A stretch of 64,000 nt of DNA from Stanieria sp. NIES-3757 (GTDB lineage: Bacteria > Cyanobacteriota > Cyanobacteriia > Cyanobacteriales > Xenococcaceae): assembly GCA_002355455.1 (NCBI GenBank), contig AP017375.1, positions 3,747,640-3,811,639 of the forward strand, in the 5' to 3' direction. Within the stretch, counting starts at the first letter, position 1, and the number at the start of each line of letters is the position of its first letter. Below the pieces are notes generated by a model, which saw nothing but the letters and a program-made list of their open reading frames with translations, was not told the DNA's origin and did no database searches. The position numbers were made by a program, and so were the translations under genes. This document shows, piece by piece, positions 26,970 through 38,423 of this stretch.

Positions 26970-28340
26970 ATGAATGAATCTGGTTCTCCTTTAGCTACAA
27001 TTTTCTCTAGCTCCTTACGTCGTTCTCTTAGTATTATTGCCGATCTTCGACTAGCGATCGCATTATTATTAATTATTGCGCTTGTTAGTATTAGCGGTAC
27101 AGTCATCGAACAGGGAGAATCATTAACTTTTTATCAACAAAACTATCCCGAAGCACCAGCTTTATATGGTTTTTTAACTTGGAAGGTAATTCTTAACTGG
27201 GGATTAAATCATGTTTACAGCACCTGGTGGTATTTATCTTTGCTGGTTTTGTTTGGTACTAGTTTGGCTACTTGTACCTTTATTCGACAACTACCAGCCC
27301 TTAAAGCAGCGCGTAATTGGAAATTTTATCTGAAACCTCGTCAGTTTAATAAATTAGCTCTAAGCGCAGAATTAGCTCAAGGTTCAATTAAAAATTTAAA
27401 TTCTTTGTTACAACAGAGAGGCTACAAAGTTTTTTTACAAGATCATGCTCTTTACGCTCGTCGTGGTTTAGTAGGTAAAATTGGACCAATTGTAGTTCAT
27501 TTAGGAATTTTGATTGTTTTAGCTGGTGGAATTTGGGGTGCTTTTACAGGTTTTTTTGCACAAGAACTTGTTCCTAGTGGAGAAACCTTTCAGGTAAGAA
27601 ATATTTTTGAAGCCGGACCTTTAGCATTAAAACAAGTTCCTCAAAATTGGGCAGTAAAAGTAAATCGTTTTTGGATTGACTATACCAATGATGGTGCGAT
27701 CGATCAGTTTTATTCCGATCTCTCAGTGGTAGATCTTCAAGGCAAAGAATTAAAACGACAAACAATTTTTGTAAATCAACCCTTACGTTACGATGGGGTA
27801 ACTTTTTATCAAACTAATTGGAGTATTGCAGGGGTAAAAGTTCAGTTAAATAATAGTCCTATTTTTAAGTTACCAATGGCTCAATTAAATACTCAAGGTA
27901 ACGGTAGAATTTGGGGGACTTGGTTACCAACCAAACCAGATTTAAGTGAGGGAGTTTCTTTAGTTGCTAGAGATTTACAAGGAACTATTTTTGTTTACAA
28001 TCAACAGGGACAATTAGTTAATGCGGTTCGGGCTGGTCAAAATATTGAAGTCAATGGAGTCACGCTTAAATTATTAGATATTATTGGCAGTACTGGTTTA
28101 CAAATTAAAGCCGATCCTGGTGTCCCATTGGTTTATACAGGTTTTGCTTTATTGATGTTGGGAGTAGTGATGAGTTATTTTTCTCATTCACAAATTTGGG
28201 CTTTGGAAACAGAATCAGGATTCTTCTTTGGTGGTAAAACTAATCGCGCCCAGGTAACTTTTGAAAGAGAATTTGTAGAAATTATTGAACAAATTGAGCA
28301 AGGTGAAGTTAGCGAAGTTAAGCAAGAGTCTTTGGTTTAA
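26970..28340 (+). CDS. ccs1: Cytochrome c biogenesis protein Ccs1 (ResB/CcsB)
   Basis: Ccs1 is the ResB-family component of system II cytochrome c maturation and works with CcsA to deliver haem. The 456 residues have membrane helices at about 24-44 ([18 protein letters not shown]), 78-100 and 170-190, then a large lumenal domain and a fourth helix at about 390-410. The motif LRLAIALLL and the [10 protein letters not shown] that follows are characteristic. ATG 26970 was used; the longer frame adds a TTG start two codons earlier. It is the second gene of the ccdA operon and ends at a bidirectional terminator shared with psaB. Confidence 0.93.
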   Translation: MNESGSPLATIFSSSLRRSLSIIADLRLAIALLLIIALVSISGTVIEQGESLTFYQQNYPEAPALYGFLTWKVILNWGLNHVYSTWWYLSLLVLFGTSLATCTFIRQLPALKAARNWKFYLKPRQFNKLALSAELAQGSIKNLNSLLQQRGYKVFLQDHALYARRGLVGKIGPIVVHLGILIVLAGGIWGAFTGFFAQELVPSGETFQVRNIFEAGPLALKQVPQNWAVKVNRFWIDYTNDGAIDQFYSDLSVVDLQGKELKRQTIFVNQPLRYDGVTFYQTNWSIAGVKVQLNNSPIFKLPMAQLNTQGNGRIWGTWLPTKPDLSEGVSLVARDLQGTIFVYNQQGQLVNAVRAGQNIEVNGVTLKLLDIIGSTGLQIKADPGVPLVYTGFALLMLGVVMSYFSHSQIWALETESGFFFGGKTNRAQVTFEREFVEIIEQIEQGEVSEVKQESLV

Positions 28341-28551
28341 CTTTATATTCAGTAGACTTGTTGGGAAAGAAGAGAAAATAGAGGAAAAGATATGGTGACT
28401 TAAATGTTGAATATAGACTTCTCTTTGGGAATTGATTAGACCTCTTGCATGAATATGGCGATCGCTTTGGGTTATCTCAAACTTTACTAGAAATATACAA
28501 TTAATTTTGCATAGGTACTTAATAATTAAACTCAACCTTCTAAAACAACAA

Positions 28552-28586
28552 AAATCCCCTACCCGAAGGTAGAGGATTCTTTTTTA
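28552..28586. terminator. Bidirectional terminator between ccs1 and psaB
   Basis: CTACC and GGTAG close a CGAA tetraloop, extended by AATCC/GGATT, followed by CTTTTTT on the plus strand. On the minus strand it is followed by a TTTTTG run. It can therefore end both the ccdA-ccs1 and the psaAB transcripts. Confidence 0.85.
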
Positions 28587-28608
28587 TGCTACTTTGCGAA
28601 AACTATCG

Positions 28609-30837
28609 TTAGCCAACCCTGCTGGCAGTAGAAGCAATCACAAAGGCTGCATAGGTCAGAACGTAGCCAAAGGCGAAGTGGGCTGCGCCAACTACACGAG
28701 CTTGAACGATTGAAAGAGCAACGGGCTTATCTTTCCAGCGAACAATGTTAGCTAGAGGAGTACGCTCGTGCGCCCAAACAATAGTTTCAATTAACTCTTG
28801 CCAGTAACCACGCCAAGAGATGAGGAACATGAAACCAGTCGCCCAAGCTAAGTGTCCTAAGAGGAACATCCAAGCCCACACAGAAAGGTTATTAGTTCCG
28901 TAGGGATTGTAACCGTTAATTAGTGAAGCGGAATATCCCCAAAGGTAATCGCGGAACCAACCCATTAGATAGGTAGAGTTTTCGTTGAACTGAGCAACGT
29001 TACCTTGCCAAATAGCGAGGTGTTTCCAGTGCCAGTAGAAAGTCAACCAGCCCAAGGTGTTTAACATCCAGAAAGAAGCGAGGTAAACGGAATCCCAAGC
29101 AGAGATATCACAAGTACCGCCACGACCAGGACCATCACAAGGGAAGGCAAAACCGAAGTCTTTTTTATCTGGCATAAGTTTAGAACCACGTGCATCTAAA
29201 GCACCTTTGACCAAAATCAAAGTAGTGGTGTGTAAACCTAATGCGATCGCATGATGGACTAAAAAGTCTCCAGGACCAATGGTCAAAAATAGGGAGTTAG
29301 TACCGCTATTGATTGCGTCTAACCAACCTGGTAACCAGGTATTACCATAATTTGGCCAAGCAGTATAAGCAATACTATCTGGATTGGATAATAGAGTATC
29401 AAATCCATACAGAGCCTTACCGTGAGCAGCCTGAATCCACTGAGCAAAAACAGGCTCGATCAAAATTTGTTTTTCAGGAGTACCAAAGGCAACTACAACA
29501 TCGTTGTGAACGTATAAACCTAAGGTATGGAATCCAAGGAAGAGAGATACCCAGCTTAAGTGAGAAATAATCGCTTCTTTGTGGTCTAAAACCCTTGCCA
29601 AAACGTTGTTTTTGTTGGCTTCAGGATCATAATCACGTACCCAGAAGATGGCACCATGCGCAAAAGCACCAAGCATCAAGAAACCAGCAATATACTGATG
29701 GTGAGTATAAAGAGCTGCTTGAGTAGTGTAATCCTTAGCAATAAAAGCATAAGGAGGCATAGAATACATGTGTTGGGCAACTAAAGAAGTAATTACACCT
29801 AAACAAGCCAAGTGCCATCCTAATTGGAAGTGCAGAGAATTGTTGTAAGTGTCGTAGATTCCTTTGTGACCTGCACCTAAGACTCCACCAAAAGGAGTTC
29901 CTTCTGGGGGTCTGTGAGCTTCCAAAATCTCTTTCATGCTGTGACCGATACCAAAGTTGGTACGGTACATATGACCAGCAATAATAAAGATAACTGCGAT
30001 CGCCAAGTGGTGATGAGCGATATCTGTTAACCAAAGAGATTCCGTTTGGGGATGAAAGCCACCTAAGAAGGTTAAAATTGCAGTTCCTGCTCCTTCAGAA
30101 GTTCCAAATACATGGTTAGCAGTATCTGGATTCTGAGCATAGGCACCCCAATTGAGGCTAAAGAAAGGTCCTAAACCTGCGGGATGGGGAGGAGTAGATA
30201 GGAAGTTATCCCAACCTACGTGTTGTCCTCTGGACTCAGGAATTGCTACGTGAACCAAGTGACCGGTCCAAGCTAAGGAGCTAACCCCAAATAAACCAGC
30301 TAAGTGATGGTTCATCCGAGATTCAGCATTTTTAAACCAAGCTAAACTAGGACGGAACTTGGGTTGTAGGTGCAACCAACCTGCAAACAAGAACAAGGAA
30401 GCCAAAATCAGTAAGAAGATCGCTCCTTGATAAAGGTCTTGGTTGTTGGTCATCCCAATGGTATAGAACCAGTGGTAAACACCAGAATAAGAAATATCTA
30501 CTGGATAAGAAGCACCAGCTTGAGTAAAAGCATCTACTGCTGCATCACCAAACTGAGGATCCCAAATCGCATGAGCGATGGGACGAATATTTAAAGGATC
30601 TTTAATCCACTGTTCAAAGTTACCTTGCCAGGCTACGTGAAACAGAGTACCGGAAGTCCACAAGAAAATGATTGCAATATGACCGAAGTGGGAAGCAAAA
30701 ATCTTTTGATAAAGATTTTCTTCAGTCATGCCATCATGAAGCTCAAAGTCATGAGCAGTGGCAATTCCGTACCAGATTCGACGTGTTGTTGGGTCTTGTG
30801 CAAGATCCTGGCTAAATTTTGGAAATTTAGTTGCCAT
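28609..30837 (-). CDS. psaB: Photosystem I core protein PsaB
   Basis: This is one half of the photosystem I reaction-centre heterodimer. It binds P700, antenna chlorophylls and, with PsaA, the F_X iron-sulfur cluster. The 742 residues are close to the usual size. Eleven membrane helices are expected. The F_X loop [19 protein letters not shown] is intact with both cysteines. The start [20 protein letters not shown] is canonical. It lies 269 bases downstream of psaA on the same strand, in the conserved psaAB order. Confidence 0.99.
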   Translation of the reverse strand: MATKFPKFSQDLAQDPTTRRIWYGIATAHDFELHDGMTEENLYQKIFASHFGHIAIIFLWTSGTLFHVAWQGNFEQWIKDPLNIRPIAHAIWDPQFGDAAVDAFTQAGASYPVDISYSGVYHWFYTIGMTNNQDLYQGAIFLLILASLFLFAGWLHLQPKFRPSLAWFKNAESRMNHHLAGLFGVSSLAWTGHLVHVAIPESRGQHVGWDNFLSTPPHPAGLGPFFSLNWGAYAQNPDTANHVFGTSEGAGTAILTFLGGFHPQTESLWLTDIAHHHLAIAVIFIIAGHMYRTNFGIGHSMKEILEAHRPPEGTPFGGVLGAGHKGIYDTYNNSLHFQLGWHLACLGVITSLVAQHMYSMPPYAFIAKDYTTQAALYTHHQYIAGFLMLGAFAHGAIFWVRDYDPEANKNNVLARVLDHKEAIISHLSWVSLFLGFHTLGLYVHNDVVVAFGTPEKQILIEPVFAQWIQAAHGKALYGFDTLLSNPDSIAYTAWPNYGNTWLPGWLDAINSGTNSLFLTIGPGDFLVHHAIALGLHTTTLILVKGALDARGSKLMPDKKDFGFAFPCDGPGRGGTCDISAWDSVYLASFWMLNTLGWLTFYWHWKHLAIWQGNVAQFNENSTYLMGWFRDYLWGYSASLINGYNPYGTNNLSVWAWMFLLGHLAWATGFMFLISWRGYWQELIETIVWAHERTPLANIVRWKDKPVALSIVQARVVGAAHFAFGYVLTYAAFVIASTASRVG

Positions 30838-31030
30838 AGGTCTTTAGGAATTCTCCTCTGGTTAAAAATGAGACTAAAACAATTACTTGTAGCTCATTTT
30901 CTTTTTTTTTTACCACCTACGAAATATTTATTCTCGGTAGTAAGTTTGTTAAAAACGGTTTTCAATTTGGGTTGATTAACCGTAAAGTTTGCTGATTTTG
31001 AACTTTCTTGCTGTTTGAGCAAGTTAGTTT

Positions 31031-31087
31031 ACCAATCTTGATGGGATAGTTTAAGCTCTTCACCCCAACCATCCCACAAAGATTGGT
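31031..31087 (-). promoter_or_regulatory. Stem-loop in the psaA-psaB intercistronic spacer
   Basis: ACCAATCTT plus TGGGAT pairs with ATCCCA plus AAGATTGGT around a loop of about 22 bases, starting 20 bases after the psaA stop. No T-run follows, so it is more likely an RNA-stability or processing element than a terminator. The psaA-psaB spacer is 269 bases long. Confidence 0.7.
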
Positions 31088-31106
31088 GGAAAGACATTAA
31101 TTATTT

Positions 31107-33362
31107 TTATCCTAGTGAAATAGTCCTCGCCAGGAAGAACGCCCAGGTAGTAACAATTCCCCCTAGGAGATAGTGAGCTACTCCAACTGCACGACCTTGA
31201 GTAATACTCAAAGCACGAGGCTGAATTGATGGAGCTACTTTAAGTTTATTATGCGCCCAAACAATTGATTCAATCAATTCTTGCCAATAACCACGTCCAC
31301 TAAAGAGGAACATTAAGCTAAAAGCAAAAACGAAATGACCAGCTAGGAACATAATGCCATAGGCTGACAAAGCTGAGCCGTAGGAGTTAATTACCTGAGA
31401 GGCTTGAGCCCAAAGGAAGTCGCGCAACCAACCATTAATGGTAATTGCACTTTGAGCAAAGTTGCCATTGGTAACATGGGAAACTGTGCCATCATTTGCT
31501 ACTGTACCCCAGACATCGGATTGCATTTTCCAACTGAAGTGGAAAAGTACAACGGAGATGGAGTTATACATCCAGAATAAGCCTAAGAAAACATGATCCC
31601 AAGCAGATACTTGACAAGTACCACCCCTTCCAGGTCCGTCACAAGGGAAGCGGAAACCTAATTTCATCTTGTCGGGAATCAAGCGAGAACTCCGAGCAAA
31701 GAGAACACCTTTAAGCAGAATTAATACAGTTACGTGAATGGTAAAAGCATGAATATGATGCACCATAAAGTCTGCTGTGCCTAGAGCAATAGGCATCATC
31801 GCTACTTTACCACCAACTGCAATTACATCACCGCCAAAAGCATAACTTGCTGGTTCTAAAGCTGTAGGTGCAGTTCCGCCTGGAGCTAAAGTATGAATAT
31901 TTTGTACCCACTGAGCAAAGATTGGCTGTAGCTGAATCCCTGTATCAGAGAACATATCTTGAGGGCGACCAAAAGCACGCATAGTATCGTTGTGGACATA
32001 AAGTCCAAAGCTATGGAAGCCTAGGAAGATACATACCCAGTTTAGATGGGAAATAATTGCATCTCTATGACGAAGGACTCGGTCTAATAGATTATCAACA
32101 TTCTTAGCTGGATCGTAATCGCGAACCATGAAGATAGCACCGTGCGCGCCTGCTCCAACAATCAAGAAACCGCCAATCCAGACGTGGTGAGTAAATAAAG
32201 ATAGCTGGGTAGCATAATCGATCGCTTGATAGGGATAGGGAGGCATGGCGTACATGTGATGCGCCACAATAATGCTCAAAGAACCGAGTAAAGCTAGGTT
32301 AATCGCTAGTTGAGCATGCCAAGAAGTAGTCAAAATTTCATAGAGTCCTTGATGTCCTTTACCAGTGAAAGGTCCGCGATGATTCTCCAGAATTTCTTTC
32401 ATGCTGTGACCGATACCCCAATTGGTACGGTACTGATGACCAGCAATGATCAAGAGGACAGCGAGCGCTAAATGGTGATGCGCTGAATCGGAGAGCCACA
32501 AACCACCAGTTACTGGGTTCAATCCTCCTTTGAAGGTCAAGAAGTCAGAATATACTCCCCAATTTAAGGTAAAGAAAGGTTTTAGACCTTGTGCAAAACT
32601 GGGGTATAGCTCTGCCATCTTGCTGCTATCGAGAATGAACTCATGGGGCAAGGGGATGTCGCTAGGAGCAACACCTGCATCTAAGAGCTTGTTAATTGGT
32701 AAAGATACATGGATTTGATGACCAGCCCAACCAAGAGAACCACAACCTAATAGTCCAGCTAAATGGTGGTTCATCATTGATTCTGCATTTTGGAACCACT
32801 CAAGCTTAGGAGCTCTTTTATGATAGTGGAACCAACCAGCAAAGATCATCAGGGCTGCCATAACTAGACCACCAATGGCAGTGCAGTATAACTGATAGCC
32901 ATTAGTAAATCCAGAGGCACGCCAGAGATAGAACAATCCAGAGGTAATCTGGATTCCGTGGAAACCACCACCGACATCGCCATTTAAAATTCCTTGACCA
33001 ACAACTGGCCAAACAACTTGTGCGCTGGGCTTAATAGCGGTGGGATTGGCTAACCAAGCTTCGTAGTTGGAGAAGCGAGCACCATGGAAGTACATACCGC
33101 TTAACCAAACGAAGATAACTGCTAAGTGACCAAAATGTGCGCTGAAGATTTTCCGAGAAATATCTTCAAGATCGCTAGTATGGCTGTCAAAATCATGTGC
33201 ATCGGCGTGGAGATTCCAAATCCAAGTTGTAGTTTTGGGACCTCTCGCCAGAGTGCGATCAAAATGACCAGGTTTGCCCCACTTCTCGAATGAAGTAGGT
33301 ACTGGATCGTTATCAACCGTTACTTTGACTTTCGCCTCTTCTCTTTGAGGACTGATTGTCAT
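31107..33362 (-). CDS. psaA: Photosystem I core protein PsaA
   Basis: PsaA pairs with PsaB to form the photosystem I core. It carries the chlorophyll a-prime of P700 and one side of the electron-transfer chain. The 751-residue length is standard. The F_X-binding loop [19 protein letters not shown] is complete. The N-terminus [20 protein letters not shown] is typical. A GGAGA ribosome-binding site lies just upstream of the ATG. Transcription starts in the 400-base divergent region shared with a lipoprotein gene. Confidence 0.99.
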   Translation of the reverse strand: MTISPQREEAKVKVTVDNDPVPTSFEKWGKPGHFDRTLARGPKTTTWIWNLHADAHDFDSHTSDLEDISRKIFSAHFGHLAVIFVWLSGMYFHGARFSNYEAWLANPTAIKPSAQVVWPVVGQGILNGDVGGGFHGIQITSGLFYLWRASGFTNGYQLYCTAIGGLVMAALMIFAGWFHYHKRAPKLEWFQNAESMMNHHLAGLLGCGSLGWAGHQIHVSLPINKLLDAGVAPSDIPLPHEFILDSSKMAELYPSFAQGLKPFFTLNWGVYSDFLTFKGGLNPVTGGLWLSDSAHHHLALAVLLIIAGHQYRTNWGIGHSMKEILENHRGPFTGKGHQGLYEILTTSWHAQLAINLALLGSLSIIVAHHMYAMPPYPYQAIDYATQLSLFTHHVWIGGFLIVGAGAHGAIFMVRDYDPAKNVDNLLDRVLRHRDAIISHLNWVCIFLGFHSFGLYVHNDTMRAFGRPQDMFSDTGIQLQPIFAQWVQNIHTLAPGGTAPTALEPASYAFGGDVIAVGGKVAMMPIALGTADFMVHHIHAFTIHVTVLILLKGVLFARSSRLIPDKMKLGFRFPCDGPGRGGTCQVSAWDHVFLGLFWMYNSISVVLFHFSWKMQSDVWGTVANDGTVSHVTNGNFAQSAITINGWLRDFLWAQASQVINSYGSALSAYGIMFLAGHFVFAFSLMFLFSGRGYWQELIESIVWAHNKLKVAPSIQPRALSITQGRAVGVAHYLLGGIVTTWAFFLARTISLG

Positions 33363-33764
33363 GAGGATTCTCCTCTCTCGACAATGGATATTAGATGTTA
33401 TTGGTAATCAGTTTTAAATTATGCAAATACGCAGTTTAAAAAACTACTTTGCCTTAATTTTGCTTACTTTCAACCCAGAAAATTGGGTTTTGGGCGTAAG
33501 CATTAATTAAGATGATAAAACTTCGTCCTCTTTTGTAATGGTCAAGCTTAACAAAATTTTAAAACATTCTAATTCTTGATTTTGTAAGGCTTAAGACTAC
33601 CCTGTAAATCTCAAAAGTCAAGAAAAAACAAACTTTCTTCACAAAAGTCAATAAATTTTCTGTAAGTGCTGGTTATGACTTTGGAGAATTTAATCGATAG
33701 AAACGCTTAAGTTTATTTGATGGCAGAATGATATGTGTTGGGCTTTAAATATAGATTAATTTCG
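33363..33764. promoter_or_regulatory. psaA upstream region
   Basis: This is 402 bases between psaA and the divergent lipoprotein gene. It includes a small AACCCA/TGGGTT inverted repeat at about 33474-33491. The psaAB promoter and light-regulated operators are expected here. No HLR1 repeat (two GTTACA-like blocks four bases apart) could be recognised with confidence. Confidence 0.5.
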
Positions 33765-34868
33765 ATGAAAACTATTTTTGTTTATTTATTATTAATTAGT
33801 TTGACTTGGAATTTGTTTGGTTGTGGAGCAGACAATTCTAGTAAAGTTGCTTCAGAAAATGGTTGGCAACTTAATCCGCCCAGTTCGCCAGTAGGTTTTT
33901 TGGATAAAAGTACCTCAAAATTCACTTCAGCAGGAAAGCTATCAGAATCAGCACCGCCTCAAACAATTCAAGAACTCAATCAAAATTTTGAAAAATTTTA
34001 TCCTCAAGTTGCTGTTTTATCTCCAACTTCAGACGAAATTTTTAATGACACAACGATTCAAGTCAAACTACAAGTCAAAAATTTTCCTATATTTAAAGAC
34101 GAACAATTGGAAATGGGTCCTCATTTAAATTTAATTGTCGATAATGAACCCAACCGTCTCATATACGATCTCAACGAACCAATTGTTTTAGAAAATCTTG
34201 CTCTCGGTACTCATACAATCAGAGTGTTTGCTGCTCGTCCTTGGGGTGAAAGTTTTAAAAATCAAGAAGCTTATGCCCAGACAAGCTTTCATGTTTTAAC
34301 AAAGACGAATAATAATCGACCCAATCCAACTTTACCTTTATTAACTTATAGTCTTCCTAATGGTCAGTATAGTGCGGAGCCAATTTTACTTGATTTTTAT
34401 TTAACTAATGCGCCACTGCATTTAGTAGCCCAAGAAAATCCTAACGATGAGATCAAAGATTGGCAAATCCGAGTCACAGTTAATGGAGAAAGTTTTTTAC
34501 TTGATCAATGGCAACCAATTTATCTTCAAGGTTTTAAGCGGGGTAATAATTGGGTTCAGTTGGAATTGATTGATGAAGATGGCAATAATGTTGAAAATGC
34601 TTTTAATAATACAGTTAGATTAGTAACCTACGATCCAAGCCAATCTGATACTTTAGCTAAATTAGTTAAAGGAAAAATTTCAGCAACTGAAGCAAGGGGA
34701 ATTGTAGAGCAGGGATATCAAGCTAAGTTAAATCAAATACCTGAAGTAAAAGAGACAATTGTTCCTGAAACCGAAAGTCCTCAAGAACAACTACAAGCTG
34801 AAACTGAGTCAGAAATAGTTGAGCCATTGGAAGAAACAGAATCAACTTCTGCTGTAGAAGTAAATTAG
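33765..34868 (+). CDS. Predicted lipoprotein, unknown function
   Basis: This 367-residue protein starts with a lipoprotein signal, MKTIFVYLLLISLTWNLFGC, with the lipid-modified cysteine at position 20. Two beta-rich domains follow. The region at about 75-185 (FYPQVAVLSPTSDEIFNDTT, then LENLALGTHTIRVFAARPW) looks Ig-like, and a second block lies at about 205-290. The C-terminal 60 residues are Glu-rich and likely disordered. The GTG at 33735 in the longer frame was rejected because it would bury the signal peptide. Conserved cyanobacterial relatives are likely but I know of no function. It is divergent from psaA. Confidence 0.75.
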   Translation: MKTIFVYLLLISLTWNLFGCGADNSSKVASENGWQLNPPSSPVGFLDKSTSKFTSAGKLSESAPPQTIQELNQNFEKFYPQVAVLSPTSDEIFNDTTIQVKLQVKNFPIFKDEQLEMGPHLNLIVDNEPNRLIYDLNEPIVLENLALGTHTIRVFAARPWGESFKNQEAYAQTSFHVLTKTNNNRPNPTLPLLTYSLPNGQYSAEPILLDFYLTNAPLHLVAQENPNDEIKDWQIRVTVNGESFLLDQWQPIYLQGFKRGNNWVQLELIDEDGNNVENAFNNTVRLVTYDPSQSDTLAKLVKGKISATEARGIVEQGYQAKLNQIPEVKETIVPETESPQEQLQAETESEIVEPLEETESTSAVEVN

Positions 34869-34955
34869 TTAGTTTTCACCAGAAGATTAAGCTAGCTTAT
34901 AGCAATAGATCTGCTCATGAAACTATAAAAGATTTTATGCTCAAGGGTGAGTGTG

Positions 34956-35897
34956 TCAACACCAACTTAAAATCCCTTTTTCTCCATCAAGGTTAACTAG
35001 CTGCCCTACAGGTAAAGCAGCATTAACTCCATCATGTCCAAAAGGTAAATCAGAAACAATAGGAATGTTTAAGTCGGACAAGCGATCGCGTAATACCTCT
35101 TCGACAGTCCAGCTATTAAAACCTACAGGTGCATCACAACGACTAAAACGTCCTAAAGCAATTCCTTTGATTCCTGTGAATGCTTTCATTAATCTCCATT
35201 GGGTTAACATTCTATCAATACGATAAGGAGCTTCGGTTACATCTTCTAAAGCCAAAATTATGCCTTCAAAGGATGGTTGGATTGGAGTTTTGAGTAAATG
35301 GGTGGCAACAGTAAGATTAGCCGGTAAAAGAATACCTGTCGTTTGATTACCACCCCAACCTTGACCTTGTAATGGTTCTAATTTACGACCTTCAAGACAG
35401 TCAAATAACCTATTAACTGACCATTCTGGCTCCTTGGCTAAAGTAGTTAAAACTGGAGCGTGAACTCCACCAATGCCAATGGTGGCTAAACTCCACAGTA
35501 AACTAGTAACGTCTGAAAAGCCAACTAACCATTTACTATTGTATAAAGCAGATTTTGTCTTGGTTTGTTTTGGTAGATTTTTATTCCAATCCCAATCTTC
35601 CAACAATCTGGCACCACCATAACCTCCTCTAACACAAAGAATTGCTTGACAATTGCGATCGCTCCAAGCTTGAGCTAAGGCTTCTCGGCGTTGATGATCA
35701 TCTCCTGCTAGATAACCATGACGATAATTCCAATTACTACCTAATTCGATTTGATAACCCCGCGATCGCCAGATGGCTAATCCTTGTTCTAAGGCTTCAA
35801 ACTCTTTTAAAGCACCACTAGGAGCAATTACTGTAACTCGATCTCCTGGTTTTAAAGCTGGTGGAAGGTGACAAGGATAAGAGTTCGATTTTGCCAT
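34956..35897 (-). CDS. LD-carboxypeptidase, peptidase family S66
   Basis: This family cleaves the L-Lys/D-Ala or similar bond of murein tetrapeptides in the cytoplasm (LdcA) or, in MccF, microcin adducts. The 313 residues show the nucleophile Ser in VGFSDVTSLLW, the catalytic Glu in LALEDVTEAPYRIDRM and the His in LPFGHDGVNAALPVG. CVRGGYGGARLLEDWDW is the family signature. A TTG one codon before the chosen ATG is unlikely to be used. A role in peptidoglycan recycling is likely. Confidence 0.88.
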   Translation of the reverse strand: MAKSNSYPCHLPPALKPGDRVTVIAPSGALKEFEALEQGLAIWRSRGYQIELGSNWNYRHGYLAGDDHQRREALAQAWSDRNCQAILCVRGGYGGARLLEDWDWNKNLPKQTKTKSALYNSKWLVGFSDVTSLLWSLATIGIGGVHAPVLTTLAKEPEWSVNRLFDCLEGRKLEPLQGQGWGGNQTTGILLPANLTVATHLLKTPIQPSFEGIILALEDVTEAPYRIDRMLTQWRLMKAFTGIKGIALGRFSRCDAPVGFNSWTVEEVLRDRLSDLNIPIVSDLPFGHDGVNAALPVGQLVNLDGEKGILSWC

Positions 35898-35942
35898 CAA
35901 TAGTTTTGGAGTAATTTATTTGACCTCAACTATTTAAACCGA

Positions 35943-36158
35943 TCAATCACATTCACAACAACGCATACATATTCTAAAAACAGCCAAAACCGTAATAATT
36001 TCGATTAATAATAACAATGACTGAGGAGTTAAAACTAATCCCCAAACTAACAAAATTGCTGCTGTGATGGCTGTGGAGAGTTGGACTACTTCTTCACTAA
36101 CTTTCAAACCTACCCAGATTAGTATTAATCCAATCAACAAAAAAATTAACCAACTCAT
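35943..36158 (-). CDS. Small membrane protein, unknown function
   Basis: This 71-residue protein is mostly two or three hydrophobic segments (WLIFLLIGLILIWVGL, then ITAAILLVWGLVLTP and LLLIEIITVLAVFRICM). It ends in a Cys-rich tail, CMRCCECD. ATG 36158 was preferred to a TTG at 36176. It follows the divergent/tandem peptidase and ligase genes closely, and its partner is not evident. I do not recognise the family. Confidence 0.6.
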   Translation of the reverse strand: MSWLIFLLIGLILIWVGLKVSEEVVQLSTAITAAILLVWGLVLTPQSLLLLIEIITVLAVFRICMRCCECD

Positions 36159-36266
36159 AGCGATCGCTTTTATCAAGTTTTTCTATCACTTATCCCAATA
36201 TTTTGATTCGATCTGTTGAAATATTGGTATCACAGTATACTTAAATAACGATTGACTATTAATTAT

Positions 36267-37385
36267 TTAAGCCGTTATTCCTTGCTGGGTTTGCGACACA
36301 ATATATTTAACTACTTCTTGATAGCTACCTGTTTTTTCATAAATTGCTAATTGTCTTTGTGCGCCATTTCCTTGTTCTAGAGTGTGTTGAACTGAAGTAG
36401 AAACTCTTTCCCAATCACCAAATTTTTCTAAAGCTGGACGTAAATAATCAAGAAATTTATTAACTAAATCTGAAGCAGGAAGAGTGATTTTATTGATGAC
36501 ATCAACCAAATGTTCTGTCAAACCATAACGCGCAGCACACCAATGAGCAGTTTTCAAGACTTCGGGACGAACTGCTATCAAAGGCTCATTATTGATCACT
36601 TCTTGATAACAAGTGTAGACCAAAGCACGAATTAAACCAGCCATAGTGACTGCTTCTTCTACAGTCATACAAATATCGGTAACGCGAAATTCAATGGTAG
36701 GAAACTTTTCCGACAGACGAATATCCCAGTAAATCGTAGTCGGGTCTTGTATCGCACCAGTAGAAATTAAATCTTCAATTAAAGTGGTGTACTCTTCATA
36801 ATCGTCAAAGACTTGAGGCTGTCCTGATAAAGGAAGTCGCGACCACATTTGAGTACGATAACTAGCATAACCAGTTTCTTGCCCCAACCAAAAAGGCGAA
36901 TTAGCCGACAACGCCAATAATACTGATAACCAAATTCTAGCGCGATTAACCACTTGAAGAGCGATCACGCGATCACTTAAACCAACATGAACGTGATTGC
37001 CAAAAATAACCAATTCACGAATGGTTTGTTTTAGTTCAGCTTGCAAATTTTGATAACGACGTTTAGGTGTAAGTTCTTGCTTTTGCCAATCGGAGAAAGG
37101 ATGAGTTCCTGCTGCTGCGATCGCATTGCCATCTTGTTGTGCTGCTTTGATTACAGCTTGACGACAGTGAGCTAACTCTCGATCTACTTCTGACAATGAT
37201 TGACAAACGACTGTGGCAATTTCTACTTGAGAAAGGTACATTTCTGGTTGTACCACGTCTTTGTCTAGAGTTTTTCGAGCATAACCAATGATTTGCTCGG
37301 CTCTTCCACAAAGTTCACCCGTTTGCGGATTAATAATCTGATATTCTTCTTCGACACCAATCGTAAATTCTTCTGATTCGTTCAT
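36267..37385 (-). CDS. Glutamate-cysteine ligase family protein (YbdK type)
   Basis: This 372-residue enzyme belongs to the GCS2 group of carboxylate-amine/thiol ligases. It opens with FTIGVEEEYQIINP, and FGNHVHVGL and THPFSDW are shared with E. coli YbdK. YbdK has only weak glutamate-cysteine ligase activity, and its true substrate is not settled. Cyanobacterial glutathione synthesis uses a related enzyme, so this might be gshA, but the motifs look more YbdK-like. It has no obvious operon partner. Confidence 0.8.
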   Translation of the reverse strand: MNESEEFTIGVEEEYQIINPQTGELCGRAEQIIGYARKTLDKDVVQPEMYLSQVEIATVVCQSLSEVDRELAHCRQAVIKAAQQDGNAIAAAGTHPFSDWQKQELTPKRRYQNLQAELKQTIRELVIFGNHVHVGLSDRVIALQVVNRARIWLSVLLALSANSPFWLGQETGYASYRTQMWSRLPLSGQPQVFDDYEEYTTLIEDLISTGAIQDPTTIYWDIRLSEKFPTIEFRVTDICMTVEEAVTMAGLIRALVYTCYQEVINNEPLIAVRPEVLKTAHWCAARYGLTEHLVDVINKITLPASDLVNKFLDYLRPALEKFGDWERVSTSVQHTLEQGNGAQRQLAIYEKTGSYQEVVKYIVSQTQQGITA

Positions 37386-37557
37386 TATTAAGGAAATTTT
37401 TTAAGTCTTTATAAGACCAAAATAAATCCTTCTGTTTGCTTAAATGTATATCTCAAGAAATAATTTGTATAATCATAGCCTGAGACAAAGTTTCAACTAT
37501 CTTTAAAGCAATTTATACTTAAAAACCCGAAAAAATCAACCAATTAAATCATTTTAC

Positions 37558-38373
37558 CTAAATTTCTTCTGGGTGTAGCAGAGGAAAAGTTTCGCCTGCT
37601 AAATAAGCATCAAAGTTTTTTTCAAAATCTAGCCATGAAGTGATACTTTTTACCTGTGAGAAAGATTTTGGTGCATTTTTATATAAAGGCACGCGAGTAT
37701 TAATTTCATCTTTTAATAATTGGGGTAATTCATCAAAACCACCAACTTTACCGCCATAACCACTATATATTAGTTGTCCTTGGCGATCGCCCATTTTCAT
37801 CCACGGAACCCAAGGACCAATCCGATCCCAGCAAAGTCGCAGTTTAGAAACGGAAACGATTGCGGGATTCCAAAGTTCTTTAGTCGAAACAGTTAATTTA
37901 AAAAGTTCTGCTGCCTGGTAAGTTGGATTTGGGCTATAATCGGCAAATTTTGGCTCATTAGCAAGAGGATTAGGATAGGTAGAAAATAGATCGAATACAA
38001 AAGTGGTATTGTCTTCATCTACTTGAGCAGAAAATTTGCCTTTAAAACAACCCTGTACGGGATTGTTGGCGACGTGCATTACTGTGAGTAATTCTCCCGT
38101 CCAAGGATTTTTCCATTTGTGTAAAATTTCCTCCGTTTCTGGATGAAGGTAATAAGTTAGTTCTCTAGAAGTAAAATTCCAGCTTTCTTCTGCTGTGGGA
38201 ATACATCTGCTGACGTTCATGCCTAACATTTTAAAAAGACGATTGCTTTGTTTACCAGGAACACAAGCGTAAATTGACCCCGTCCAGATTAAGAAAGTCG
38301 ATTGATTAGGATCGAGAGATGAGCGTGTCTTTACCCAGTACCGAGCATCAAAGTTTTGACTTTTAGTAACCAT
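37558..38373 (-). CDS. DUF1838 family protein
   Basis: This 271-residue soluble protein is rich in aromatic residues, with motifs FLIWTGSIYACVPGKQSNRL and YYLHPETEEILHKWKNPWTG. These match the uncharacterised DUF1838 family of cyanobacteria and proteobacteria. No catalytic motif is evident. It lies 50 bases downstream of the PucC-like transporter in the same orientation, so the two may be co-transcribed. The function is unknown. Confidence 0.75.
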   Translation of the reverse strand: MVTKSQNFDARYWVKTRSSLDPNQSTFLIWTGSIYACVPGKQSNRLFKMLGMNVSRCIPTAEESWNFTSRELTYYLHPETEEILHKWKNPWTGELLTVMHVANNPVQGCFKGKFSAQVDEDNTTFVFDLFSTYPNPLANEPKFADYSPNPTYQAAELFKLTVSTKELWNPAIVSVSKLRLCWDRIGPWVPWMKMGDRQGQLIYSGYGGKVGGFDELPQLLKDEINTRVPLYKNAPKSFSQVKSITSWLDFEKNFDAYLAGETFPLLHPEEI

Positions 38374-38423
38374 CTACAGATTCCTCCCTGGTTAGGTTTT
38401 AGGGTCAGGTTTAAGTTGGCTAA

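Noticed and set aside
28215..28535. 106-codon minus-strand frame over the ccs1 end
   Set aside because: Most of it overlaps the well-supported ccs1 gene, and no domain is seen.
29313..30034. Frames inside psaB on either strand
   Set aside because: psaB is certain in its own frame. The others have no domains or start signals.
33363..33764. HLR1 operator upstream of psaA
   Set aside because: GTTAAG and TTACA blocks occur near 33540 but not with the four-base spacing or sequence of a convincing RpaB site.
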